Under the pieces are notes generated by a model. It saw nothing but the letters and a program-made list of their open reading frames with translations, did not search any database and was not told where the DNA came from. A stretch of 14,676 nucleotides of DNA from CAYYYA01 sp964517065 (GTDB lineage Bacteria > Patescibacteriota > Patescibacteriia > UBA1558 > 2-01-FULL-52-15): positions 1 to 14,676 of the forward strand of contig CAZFBK010000018.1 of NCBI GenBank assembly GCA_964517065.1, read 5' to 3'. Made by a program: the position numbers and the translations under genes. Positions within the stretch are counted from its first letter, which is position 1. Each line of letters starts with the position of its first letter. Of this stretch, positions 1 through 7,282 are shown in pieces.

Positions 1-905
1 ACCGGCTTGCCGAATTGTGCTGCCTCCAAGAATACCAGACCAAAGCCTTCGAAGCTGTCTTTATGATTATTTGAGTTTAAAATAAATATATCAGAGATAC
101 TATAAAAGAAGGCAATCTTATCATCTGTTGTTACACCTTTGGGGAAAATAATATTATTAGCTAAACCATTGGTGGTGACGAAATCCAGAATCTGCTGATA
201 ATACTCTTGACTACTGACCGCACCAATGATGACATAAAGAAAATTCGGAAAGCGCTCTTTCAATAAAGCCAGCGCCTTCAACGTATCCAACTGACCTTTG
301 CGAGCTTTGATATCCCCGACTGTTAGAAAAATCGGTCTCTTAGCACCCAATTGATATTCCTCGCGAAGTCGCATGATTGTCTCCTGACTGATCTGTGGCA
401 ACAATTTTGGTCCTAATAAAACCACTTGAGTATTTGTCAGCGCTACTTTCTCTAACAACTTCTTCTGGGTATAGTCACTGATACAAAAAATCTTTCTAGC
501 TTTTTTATAAGCTAGTCTCAACAAAAAACCTTGTATTCGATAAGCTAATGGAGCCACAGAGTATGTACCAATGCCACTGATAAAAAGTTTTTTGCTCGTA
601 CCCCAGGTGGCGAATAATCCATACACTCCATAAGGCCAGCCGTCGAAAGCATGGACAACCGTACACGAGCGAGCCAGTACTCGAACCTTCTGACAATTTC
701 GCACGAGGTTCTTCAAAGAGTTTGGAGGTAATAGTACATTTGACTGCTGTTCCTCAACGCCATGCTTCAAGTCTGAGACAACATGATAATCGACTCCAAG
801 AGCCGGAAATTGCTCAACGACACTATGAGAAAGCGTAGCTAAGCCGCCAATGTTTTTGCTAATACTACTGGTGATGACTAAAACTTTGATTCGATCGTCA
901 GTCAT
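1..905 (-). CDS. GT4 family glycosyltransferase, 3' end cut by window edge
   Basis: I translated this frame directly: it is open from ATG 905 to the left edge, giving 301 residues, MTDDRIKVLVITSSISKNIG onward. Motifs: NIGGLATLSHSVVEQF (18-33, acceptor-domain glycine loop), VHAFDGWPYG (84-93), KIFCISDYTQ (138-147), FLTVGDIKARKG (193-204), YVIIG (224-228) and SFEGFGLVFLEAAQFGKP (284-301), with an intact E-x7-E (Glu 286 and 294). About 60-80 C-terminal residues should lie beyond base 1, judging by family length. It is paralogous to the GT at 10282-11376, sharing the same ordered motifs. The start is one base after the acyltransferase stop, and AAAGGA lies 10 bases upstream, one of the few Shine-Dalgarno-like sites here. 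Substrate unknown. Confidence 0.93.
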   Translation of the reverse strand, partial: MTDDRIKVLVITSSISKNIGGLATLSHSVVEQFPALGVDYHVVSDLKHGVEEQQSNVLLPPNSLKNLVRNCQKVRVLARSCTVVHAFDGWPYGVYGLFATWGTSKKLFISGIGTYSVAPLAYRIQGFLLRLAYKKARKIFCISDYTQKKLLEKVALTNTQVVLLGPKLLPQISQETIMRLREEYQLGAKRPIFLTVGDIKARKGQLDTLKALALLKERFPNFLYVIIGAVSSQEYYQQILDFVTTNGLANNIIFPKGVTTDDKIAFFYSISDIFILNSNNHKDSFEGFGLVFLEAAQFGKP

Positions 906-906
906 A

Positions 907-1662
907 TTATTTTAGTCCTTTCTTGAAAATGAGAACAAATTTCTTCAACTTTACTAACCGTTCGAACAGATGATACAGCGGCGAACTATAAGAATACGTA
1001 TACTCTGGGACAACATCGCCACCGAAAGACATTTTGAACTTGGTAATATTGGCAGTCTTGGGATTCTTGAAGTTAACGGAAGCTAGGTCTAAAGATTCGA
1101 AGCCAGCCTGCTTGCCCCAGAGACAGATCTCCCAGATGAGACGCCGTGACGCATTGCTGATAATTTTGTATAACTCCGGATCGTCTTGCTGCAACCGCAC
1201 AGAAAAAATCGAGCGGATACGCAGATAGGGACGACAATCCATCAGATAGATACCAGATATGAGCTGTCCACGATAATACGCACCAAAGAATAAACAATCG
1301 GATAGTTTTTTCTTAGCGGTCGGAACTCTCTGCTGACTATACTCAAACTTTTGATACAAATCATATGACTCTTCCTCAACTGCCGCGGCAGTCACAATCT
1401 GCAAATCAGGTAATTTCTGACTTTTGCGAATTTCATTGCGTGTCGTGTCGTTGAAGCGAGAAAAAATTTCCTCTTCTGATTGTCGTAATGGGATAAGAGC
1501 GGTAGTTTTTTCTCGCAGGGTAAACTGTGCTTTGTTCCAATGACGGTATGAGGTAAAAATAATCTGTTGATATTTTTTGCTGGCTATGACAGACTCGACT
1601 CGGGCATCATCAAGCAGGATAAGGATTGATTTGAGACCAAATTTTTGACTTTCTACTATCAT
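907..1662 (-). CDS. FemAB/GNAT-like acyltransferase
   Basis: Protein of 251 residues resembling the GNAT superfamily members related to FemAB and BioF2-like acetyltransferases. Visible pieces are a basic motif FNDTTRNEIRKSQK (70-83), typical of the FemAB-like R-N-x-I-R-K segment, LISGIYLMD (134-142, beta strand of the acyl-binding core), a helix with SRRLIWEICLWGKQAGFESLDL (172-193 region) and NITKFKMSFGGDVVPEY (205-221), the KxxFG-type C-terminal signature. Such proteins add amino-acyl or acyl groups to amino sugars or peptidoglycan stems. It overlaps the deacetylase as ATGA, so an amine exposed by deacetylation is the attractive acceptor, which is inference. The C-terminus is basic (LVKLKKFVLIFKKGLK), possibly for membrane contact. 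The acyl donor (acyl-CoA or aminoacyl-tRNA) is not evident. Confidence 0.78.
   Translation of the reverse strand: MIVESQKFGLKSILILLDDARVESVIASKKYQQIIFTSYRHWNKAQFTLREKTTALIPLRQSEEEIFSRFNDTTRNEIRKSQKLPDLQIVTAAAVEEESYDLYQKFEYSQQRVPTAKKKLSDCLFFGAYYRGQLISGIYLMDCRPYLRIRSIFSVRLQQDDPELYKIISNASRRLIWEICLWGKQAGFESLDLASVNFKNPKTANITKFKMSFGGDVVPEYTYSYSSPLYHLFERLVKLKKFVLIFKKGLK
916..921 (-). promoter_or_regulatory. Shine-Dalgarno-like AAAGGA for the gene starting at 905
   Basis: Read on the minus strand, AAAGGA ends 10 bases before the ATG at 905 and lies within the last codons of the acyltransferase gene. The spacing is at the long end of normal. It supports ATG 905 as the start. Most other starts in the window show no comparable site. 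Confidence 0.45.
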
Positions 1663-2606
1663 TTCTTAACACGTAATAGATTAGCTGAATACAGATTGAC
1701 ACTAAATTCTATCAGACTGTCAGATGGACGATTCAAGACATTAGACAACAAACGCGGTTTTATAGTTAGAGATGATAGTTGGTTTAAACCAAGACCGGCA
1801 GAAACTAAATTCTGATATCCACTTTCCCCTGCTACCCTTTTTACCTCGTCATTATATCGCCCATGTGGAAACGATAAAGATACGGGAGCTACCCCTAATT
1901 CTTGCTTAATGGTTTGATAAGAATCAGACAGCTCGACTCGCAAAGCCTCAGCCGATATCTGAGTCAAATACGGATGCGTGACACTATGTGAGCCTATTTC
2001 CATACCAGCTTGCTGCAGCGTACGAACCTCATCCCACGTCAAAAATATAGGCAACGTTGACAGATCAGGAGCAAATCCTTCACGCTGATACAGAGCTTCT
2101 AATTCTGCCGGCCGACCGGAGGAATTATGTTTGCGCAACCAGTGAATTTCCCGTTCAATCACCTCAGAGGCCTGTCCCTTAGTTTTCAGGAATAATCGAT
2201 GCTTCACAGACCACATAAGATGGGTACGGCTGATCAGACCGGTGGTCACGAAAAATACCGCCCGAATATTATATTTCTGCAGTATAGGCAGTACCGTAAT
2301 AAGATTATCTCGAAAACCATCATCAAAATACAGTATCGTAGGCTTGCTGACGGTCTCCAGTGACTTCTGACCGAGATCCCCAAAGGTAATAAAAGTGTGA
2401 TTATGAGCCAGTAAATATTGAATCCTCTGCTCAAACCGCTCAGCCGTTATGGTCAAATCAGGATATAGCTCTGTCCTTAATTCTCGCCGGTTTGCAGGAT
2501 CAGACACACTGTGGAAATTCACCACACAGAGACAGTGACGCAGCGCCAGGCTAGCAAGCCCATTGAAACCAGAATAATAAAGTATCTGTGACAAGGCTTT
2601 TTTCAT
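1659..2606 (-). CDS. NodB-type polysaccharide deacetylase (carbohydrate esterase 4)
   Basis: Metal-dependent deacetylase of 315 residues, probably removing acetyl groups from N-acetylated sugars. Motif 1 is ILYFDDGFRD (91-100): Asp 95 is the likely general base and Asp 96 a metal ligand, with the usual Thr before FDDG replaced by Tyr. Motif 2 is GSHSVTHP (205-212), with His 207 and His 211 as metal ligands. Motif 3 is SFPHGRYND (245-253). The N-terminal VVNFHSVSD (28-36) is the leading strand common in NodB proteins of exopolysaccharide clusters. An insert of about 60 residues lies between motifs 1 and 2. There is no clear signal peptide, so it may act in the cytosol on lipid-linked or nucleotide-linked sugars. 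It overlaps both neighbours as ATGA, which ties it to the following acyltransferase. Confidence 0.92.
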   Translation of the reverse strand: MKKALSQILYYSGFNGLASLALRHCLCVVNFHSVSDPANRRELRTELYPDLTITAERFEQRIQYLLAHNHTFITFGDLGQKSLETVSKPTILYFDDGFRDNLITVLPILQKYNIRAVFFVTTGLISRTHLMWSVKHRLFLKTKGQASEVIEREIHWLRKHNSSGRPAELEALYQREGFAPDLSTLPIFLTWDEVRTLQQAGMEIGSHSVTHPYLTQISAEALRVELSDSYQTIKQELGVAPVSLSFPHGRYNDEVKRVAGESGYQNLVSAGLGLNQLSSLTIKPRLLSNVLNRPSDSLIEFSVNLYSANLLRVKK

Positions 2607-3787
2607 CGCTGGGAAATATGACGCGTGATAAAGTTGCTTAATGCCTCTGCCCGTTTACTCCAGGTGTATTGCAGACCATCGTTCATGGCCTGCTGAGTCA
2701 AACGCTGTCTCAACTTCTCATCATCGCTTAGTCGCTGTATCGCTCCCGACCAGGCTTCTGGTTTTTTGTAATCAACCAAAATACAATTATGATTATCCTG
2801 CAAGATTTCAGCGATGGCCTGAGTCTGTGCTGCGACGATCGGACGCTCTGATACGAGATATTCAAAAATCTTGGTCGGGGAATTGCCAACCTGAGCACCG
2901 GCCGCAGGAATGACCAAGATATCAAAAGCTTTGATGTATTGTGTAACGATATCCTTAGTGGTCCAGGGGATAAAGATAACCCTGTCAGCAACATTCAAGT
3001 TAGCAGCCAAATCTTCTAATTCTTTCGAGTCATCCCCCCGTTTACCCACTGCTACGAAGACATACTCTGGTGGTAATAATAGAAGACAGGCGATAATATC
3101 CTCAATGCCGTAAGAATCGTTATTACCGGTACGGGAGACATTGCCGGTGTAGCCAAAAATTATTTTCTCAGCCGGCAGAGCTAATGCTTGTCGCAGCGTA
3201 TCGACAGAGTCAGTCACAGCGGTGAAACGTTCAGGCTCCGCAGCTGAACAATAGACGGTAGTTAAACGCGGAGTCAACTGGCGATAATAATCTTCTAAAC
3301 CACGGCTGATGACTATCGCGCCATTGGCTAATCGGGTCAAGGCCTCGACGAGTCGCTGACTGTTTTTTTTATGCAAAATCGCATGAACCTCAAAAAATAG
3401 CGGCAGACCAAAGAGACGTTTGGCTACCCAGGCTGCCGGATAAAGATAGGGATCACGACAATATACTACCTGATATTTTTTGGAGTTTTTCAGAAGAAAT
3501 AAAATAAGACGACTATTGGAAGTAATCATTTCCAGCTTCGAGACCTTCGTGGTCTGTCCTGCTTTCAGACTCTTATCTAATCCGATAATGGTAAAGGGTG
3601 TGACGATTGTGTTTCCTGCCCAAACCTTTGACAACATCTCAGGTGTCACAGGGCCAACCGTACAACTAACCAATGTTACGTTATAATACCCCTCACGTTG
3701 TAATGCTTCACAAGTTTTCAGCGTATTATAAGCATGCGCCCGAGGTGACAGGATATTCATCCGTGAGATGTAGAGTAAAGACTGCAT
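2603..3787 (-). CDS. GT4 family glycosyltransferase (SPTK-type)
   Basis: Glycosyltransferase of 394 residues, typical for the family. N-terminal domain: MNILSPRAHAYNTLKTCEAL (10-29), VVYCRDPYLY (107-116) and FFEVHAI (131-137). C-terminal domain: FGYTGNVSR (211-219), YVFVAVGKRG (242-251), RVIFIPW (269-275) and NSPTKIFEYLVSERPIVA (302-319). The last block is the SPTK/SPLK variant of the donor motif: Glu 309 is kept while the first acidic position is Gly 301, which is common in this subgroup. The start is an ATG one base after the kinase stop with no Shine-Dalgarno seen. The stop overlaps the deacetylase start as ATGA. The coding strand has an A8 tract at 3363-3370 giving Lys 140, Lys 141 and Asn 142. 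Substrate unknown. Confidence 0.92.
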   Translation of the reverse strand: MQSLLYISRMNILSPRAHAYNTLKTCEALQREGYYNVTLVSCTVGPVTPEMLSKVWAGNTIVTPFTIIGLDKSLKAGQTTKVSKLEMITSNSRLILFLLKNSKKYQVVYCRDPYLYPAAWVAKRLFGLPLFFEVHAILHKKNSQRLVEALTRLANGAIVISRGLEDYYRQLTPRLTTVYCSAAEPERFTAVTDSVDTLRQALALPAEKIIFGYTGNVSRTGNNDSYGIEDIIACLLLLPPEYVFVAVGKRGDDSKELEDLAANLNVADRVIFIPWTTKDIVTQYIKAFDILVIPAAGAQVGNSPTKIFEYLVSERPIVAAQTQAIAEILQDNHNCILVDYKKPEAWSGAIQRLSDDEKLRQRLTQQAMNDGLQYTWSKRAEALSNFITRHISQR

Positions 3788-3788
3788 G

Positions 3789-4673
3789 TTAGGACAATAA
3801 AAATTGATAACGCTCCATCACGCTAGCTGCTGCAATTGGCTCAACCTGTGCTTGCTTTTTGAACCAAAACTCAATCAAAACATAGAGAAAAATTAGCTCT
3901 GCACTGGCCAAACCAGACTGTCCTAATTGGTCAAAATAATGTTGTAGTTTCTCTCCTATGTTCACCGTAGCGTCATGCTTGGTCCAACGTGTCAGCAGTT
4001 GAAAAATATCATAACCAGCCACATCAGTCTGACCGAAACGCTCACAATCGTAAATCTGAACACCGGTAGGAGCAATGACAATATTATCCAGAGTAAAGTC
4101 ACCGTGCTGCGGTATGACGGGCAACATATCAGATTCTGATTTGGCTATCTGCCCATAAAATTGCCATAGAGTCTCATATTCATCGGCCGACAATTCAAGC
4201 TGAGCTAGATACTTCATTACATTATCGACACACGTCGTAGTCTCCGTCTTGTGCTGACGTAGATAGAGCTGCTCTGCCGTGTAGCTGCGATAGATCGTAT
4301 CGTAGTCAGACCTCTCTGCCCGTCGACCAATGCAGACAGTCTCAGCACTCCAGGCAATACCATCGGCGTCATGTGCTAGTAATAATGGTTTCGGAAAGAA
4401 ATCTATAAAGTTACTCTTTGCTAACAAGGGTTCGATACTTTGGAGACGTTGATACGCGTCCTCGATAGTAGCGTTGTCAGCCTGACAGCGTACTGTTTTG
4501 ACACAGATAAAAGGCTTGGATTCAGAATTTTTGAATAAGAGAAAAATAACTTTACTAAAAGGGCCTTTGCCAGAATTGGGTGTACTTAATTTCAAAACTG
4601 AAATCTTTGCCCCAATCAAATCAAACCGGTCTGACATCTGTTCTCGAATTGTCTCAATGATGGAGCTAATCAT
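3789..4673 (-). CDS. APH-fold phosphotransferase (small-molecule or glycan kinase)
   Basis: A 294-residue protein with the aminoglycoside phosphotransferase/choline kinase fold. It shows a candidate ATP-anchoring lysine in FICVKTVR (55-62, Lys 59), a hinge-like WSAETVCIGRR (108-118), the catalytic loop QHGDFTLDN (189-197, Asp 192 base, Asn 197 metal ligand) and the metal-binding loop IYDCERFG (207-214, Asp 209) followed by GYDIF. The catalytic residues therefore look intact. Family members phosphorylate hydroxyls of aminoglycosides, choline, sugars or homoserine. In this glycan operon a sugar or glycan-end substrate is more likely than antibiotic resistance. It overlaps the upstream methyltransferase as ATGA, suggesting joint action. 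No LicC/LicD-type partners are present, so the phosphocholine route is not supported here. The stop lies one base before the next gene's start. Confidence 0.85.
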   Translation of the reverse strand: MISSIIETIREQMSDRFDLIGAKISVLKLSTPNSGKGPFSKVIFLLFKNSESKPFICVKTVRCQADNATIEDAYQRLQSIEPLLAKSNFIDFFPKPLLLAHDADGIAWSAETVCIGRRAERSDYDTIYRSYTAEQLYLRQHKTETTTCVDNVMKYLAQLELSADEYETLWQFYGQIAKSESDMLPVIPQHGDFTLDNIVIAPTGVQIYDCERFGQTDVAGYDIFQLLTRWTKHDATVNIGEKLQHYFDQLGQSGLASAELIFLYVLIEFWFKKQAQVEPIAAASVMERYQFLLS

Positions 4674-5635
4674 TTACCTACAATTATATTATAGCTAAAG
4701 AAAAACCAACGATATAGGCGCAAAAAACCGGGCACATGCACGAGGCGTTGAATCAAACGACGTTTGGCATTCCGCCCTGACAACAAATCCGTAATAAGGT
4801 ATTTCAAAATAGGCAAAGCCTCATAAGGAATGACTATACGAGGCATATTGTATCCAGGATACGGTAAATAATAAGAAATCTTCTCAGCTTGAAATCCCGC
4901 CTGACGCAATAATCTGGTATAACCAGCTCGTGAATAGGTGTAGGTATCGTACGGACCTTTACCACGGAGACGGGTGTACCAACTGGCCAGAAATCTCGGC
5001 ATATAACTAGTAAATCGTAAACCGCTATGATCATAGCCGCGGAGATATGAAGCAGCCCAACGATTCTCAATGCCGATATACAGGTAGCCACCTGGTTTCA
5101 ACAGTTTTTTGCATATTTCCAAAGCTATAATTTGCGCCTGTCGCGGATTTTTGTACAATGGCGTTTTGCTGACCCATTCCAAGACACCGTTCATAACGAT
5201 CAAGTCAAAAGATTCCGGTGCAAATGGCAAATCAAAAAAATTAGCCACACAGACTTCAATATTATTCAGTCCTTCTTTCTGAGCTCGCAAGGCCAAATAG
5301 CGCATACGTGAGACAGAAGAATCAAACGCCACCACTTGCTTGACTACTCGTGCCAGTGGAATAGAGATACGTCCCATGCCGGCACCGGTGTCCAGAACGA
5401 CAAAATCTTTATTGAGAGGCACATTAAAACGCCAATCGGCCCGATTGGTTTCCTGAGTGACATCAAATTTGGTGCCGAATTTTTGATAAAACTGATCCCA
5501 GCCTTCCTGCTGAATAACATCAAGCGCCTCATTCAAAACGCTTTCGGACGACTTACCCCAATAGGTATCAGCAGAAAAAACAGGAATTGATTCAACTGTT
5601 TTCTCCGGTTGTCGATTATATAATTCTTTAATCAT
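4670..5635 (-). CDS. SAM-dependent methyltransferase with extended C-terminus, coupled to a kinase
   Basis: Methyltransferase of 321 residues. An N-terminal region of about 75 residues precedes the Rossmann core: VVLDTGAGMGR (79-89), VVAFDSS (101-107), FDLIVMNGVLEWV (143-155) and LKPGGYLYIGIENRWA (179-194). The distinctive C-terminal part has GLRFTSYMPR (205-214), YDTYTYSRAGYTRLL (229-243) and LPYPGYNMP (257-265). It ends in a basic, aromatic stretch (LRLYRWFFFSYN) that could touch the membrane. I recall the IENRW...LRFTS...TYTYS pattern from methyltransferases in polysaccharide clusters. The start overlaps the upstream gene by 8 bases. The stop overlaps the kinase start as ATGA, so the two proteins are probably made together. 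Function in a kinase plus methyltransferase chain-capping pair, as in E. coli WbdD, is a hypothesis only. Confidence 0.87.
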   Translation of the reverse strand: MIKELYNRQPEKTVESIPVFSADTYWGKSSESVLNEALDVIQQEGWDQFYQKFGTKFDVTQETNRADWRFNVPLNKDFVVLDTGAGMGRISIPLARVVKQVVAFDSSVSRMRYLALRAQKEGLNNIEVCVANFFDLPFAPESFDLIVMNGVLEWVSKTPLYKNPRQAQIIALEICKKLLKPGGYLYIGIENRWAASYLRGYDHSGLRFTSYMPRFLASWYTRLRGKGPYDTYTYSRAGYTRLLRQAGFQAEKISYYLPYPGYNMPRIVIPYEALPILKYLITDLLSGRNAKRRLIQRLVHVPGFLRLYRWFFFSYNIIVGK

Positions 5636-6209
5636 TGCCTGAATCGTCTAGCATTGCCAGACAAATAAGATTAGGATTTTGTATCCTTAGGAGCGTTGGG
5701 ATATAACGGATAAAGGCGTTCTGCGTGCCGGCACGATACAAGTTGAAAAAACGGCAACGGAACCCTACTCGTTCCAAACTGTATTCCAAGCTGTCACGAT
5801 CCCAAATAAAATAATGTTTGCCATGTTCTGGAATATAGATCTTAGCTTCATTGCCAATGCCGCGGCGATTCGGCACTTCAATCAGAATCTTGCCATGTTT
5901 ATTCAGTAAAACTTTTAACTTCTCTATCGTTCCTAGAGGATCTTTCATGTGTTCGAAGGTATGCTTCATAACGATCAGGTCAAAGCGACCATCGATAGTC
6001 AAAGCTCTGACATCGGCCTGAATGAATTCTATTTTTGGATTCAAATGTTCCGGCTGACGATACAGATCGACAGCAACGATACGACTCAGGTTTGGCTTCA
6101 GCTGTGCTAACTCATTAATATACTCACCACCACCGCAACCGATTTCCAGCACGCTACCGGTATCACTGAGTGTCGAAACTGCAATTTTTAAAATAGGATT
6201 CATAATCAC
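5628..6209 (-). CDS. Class I SAM-dependent methyltransferase
   Basis: A compact 193-residue methyltransferase with textbook motifs: SVLEIGCGGGEY (19-30, SAM loop), VAVDLY (46-51, ribose-binding acidic residue Asp 48), FIQADVRAL (62-70), FDLIVMKHTFEHM (76-88) and GKILIEVPNRRG (106-117). The cofactor site looks intact, unlike the two methyltransferases at 8954-10275. The start is ambiguous: GTG at 6209, which overlaps the upstream stop as GTGA, or ATG at 6203, which removes two residues. I keep the GTG for its coupling geometry. The 3' end overlaps the next gene by 8 bases. The role is probably glycan or sugar-intermediate methylation in the surface polysaccharide pathway, inferred from its seven glycosyltransferase neighbours. 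No membrane segments. Confidence 0.88.
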   Translation of the reverse strand: MIMNPILKIAVSTLSDTGSVLEIGCGGGEYINELAQLKPNLSRIVAVDLYRQPEHLNPKIEFIQADVRALTIDGRFDLIVMKHTFEHMKDPLGTIEKLKVLLNKHGKILIEVPNRRGIGNEAKIYIPEHGKHYFIWDRDSLEYSLERVGFRCRFFNLYRAGTQNAFIRYIPTLLRIQNPNLICLAMLDDSGND

Positions 6210-7255
6210 TTAGCAAGATTAGTTAATAAAGTCTGAAGATGCTCAGCTAATTGCGAGCTGGTAAATCGTTCTTCTACTGCTTGTCTGCCGGCCTGCCTCA
6301 TCGACTCGCCTAAGGAGAAATCACTCAACAGATGAATTGCTTCCACGATCTGCGCCGGTTGATAGCAGTCAACTTCGATTACCTCTCTGCCGTCCTGGAC
6401 ATAATCACTCAAATACCGTTTCTTACTGATTATGACCGGTAACGCTTGAGCTAGAGCATCCAAAAGTGAGGTTTGGCCAGAACAATCAGCACCATCAGTA
6501 TGGGTATCATCATGGGTGATGATAAGGGCTAGTCTAGCAGATTTATAGGCCCGTTTCAACTCAGGGTAACCCAATCCATAGTGAATCAAAACATTATCAG
6601 GTATGTCCAAATTAGCCACATTTCTCCTACCACAAACGACGACAAAGCGTTCCTCAGGCATTAAACGAGCAGCTTCGAAAACGGTAGAAAAATCCCTACC
6701 ATTATCCGTACCAACGGCAATAATTGGACCATCTACCAATCTATCAACTGGTTGCCAAAATACCGGATCAACGCCCATAGGTATAAAGTGCAGCTTCGTC
6801 GGATCAAGCCCGTAAATCAGGTGCAGATCCTCCAGTTGTGCTTGAGAAAGGCAAATGATGGCATCAAGCTGAGAAGCCAATGACAATAACCGGCGATAGC
6901 GCCGGGAGTTGTTTTTGTTTCGCGCTAGGGTGTTATTCAAGCTGATATTCAGCAAAACTAATTTACTCTTGGGGGCTAAGAATTTTTTCAAAGCAACATT
7001 GTATAGTAATGAAGATCCAATGATGACATCGTAGGAATGAAAAAAGCGTGTCAGTAAAAGGTGTTTGAGTGGGAACGACAGCCAGCGACGCAACCAAGCA
7101 ATTGGCAAGGAATCATCAGGCGTTTTATACTCAACCTGACCATAGGACAGCAGATGATTATAACCATAAAACTGAGTATCAGGATAATCAATACTCGGAC
7201 GGCCCTGCTCTAACCGCTTCCTACTGCCAGCAAAAATAAATAGCACCTTCGGCAT
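6206..7255 (-). CDS. Divergent GT-B (GT4-like) glycosyltransferase
   Basis: Protein of 349 residues with a glycosyltransferase GT-B layout but diverged signatures. The N-terminal domain has QFYGYNHLLSYGQVEY (28-43), then YDVIIGSSLLYN (75-86) and DAIICLSQAQ (131-140). The linker is FIPMGVDPVFW (157-167). The C-terminal domain starts IIAVGTDNGRDFSTVFEAA (178-196) and includes VVVCGRRN and CSGQTSLLDALA (258-269). In the last block the canonical E-x7-E becomes Cys 258-x7-Asp 266. The SGQTSLLDA form recurs, as I recall, in a GT4-like subgroup, so an active enzyme is likely. The spacer to the upstream gene is 27 bases. The stop TGA overlaps the next start as GTGA, so translation is probably coupled. 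Donor and acceptor unknown. Confidence 0.85.
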   Translation of the reverse strand: MPKVLFIFAGSRKRLEQGRPSIDYPDTQFYGYNHLLSYGQVEYKTPDDSLPIAWLRRWLSFPLKHLLLTRFFHSYDVIIGSSLLYNVALKKFLAPKSKLVLLNISLNNTLARNKNNSRRYRRLLSLASQLDAIICLSQAQLEDLHLIYGLDPTKLHFIPMGVDPVFWQPVDRLVDGPIIAVGTDNGRDFSTVFEAARLMPEERFVVVCGRRNVANLDIPDNVLIHYGLGYPELKRAYKSARLALIITHDDTHTDGADCSGQTSLLDALAQALPVIISKKRYLSDYVQDGREVIEVDCYQPAQIVEAIHLLSDFSLGESMRQAGRQAVEERFTSSQLAEHLQTLLTNLAK

Positions 7256-7282
7256 AACGAATACTGGTCTGCAAAGTTTTGA

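Noticed and set aside
505..696. 63-residue minus-strand open frame
   Set aside because: It is a frame-shifted shadow of the partial glycosyltransferase at 1-905, which has full GT4 motifs across this stretch.
3789..4673. Antibiotic-resistance aminoglycoside phosphotransferase
   Set aside because: Only the fold and catalytic motifs are shared. The translational overlap with a methyltransferase inside a glycan operon makes a sugar or glycan substrate more likely.
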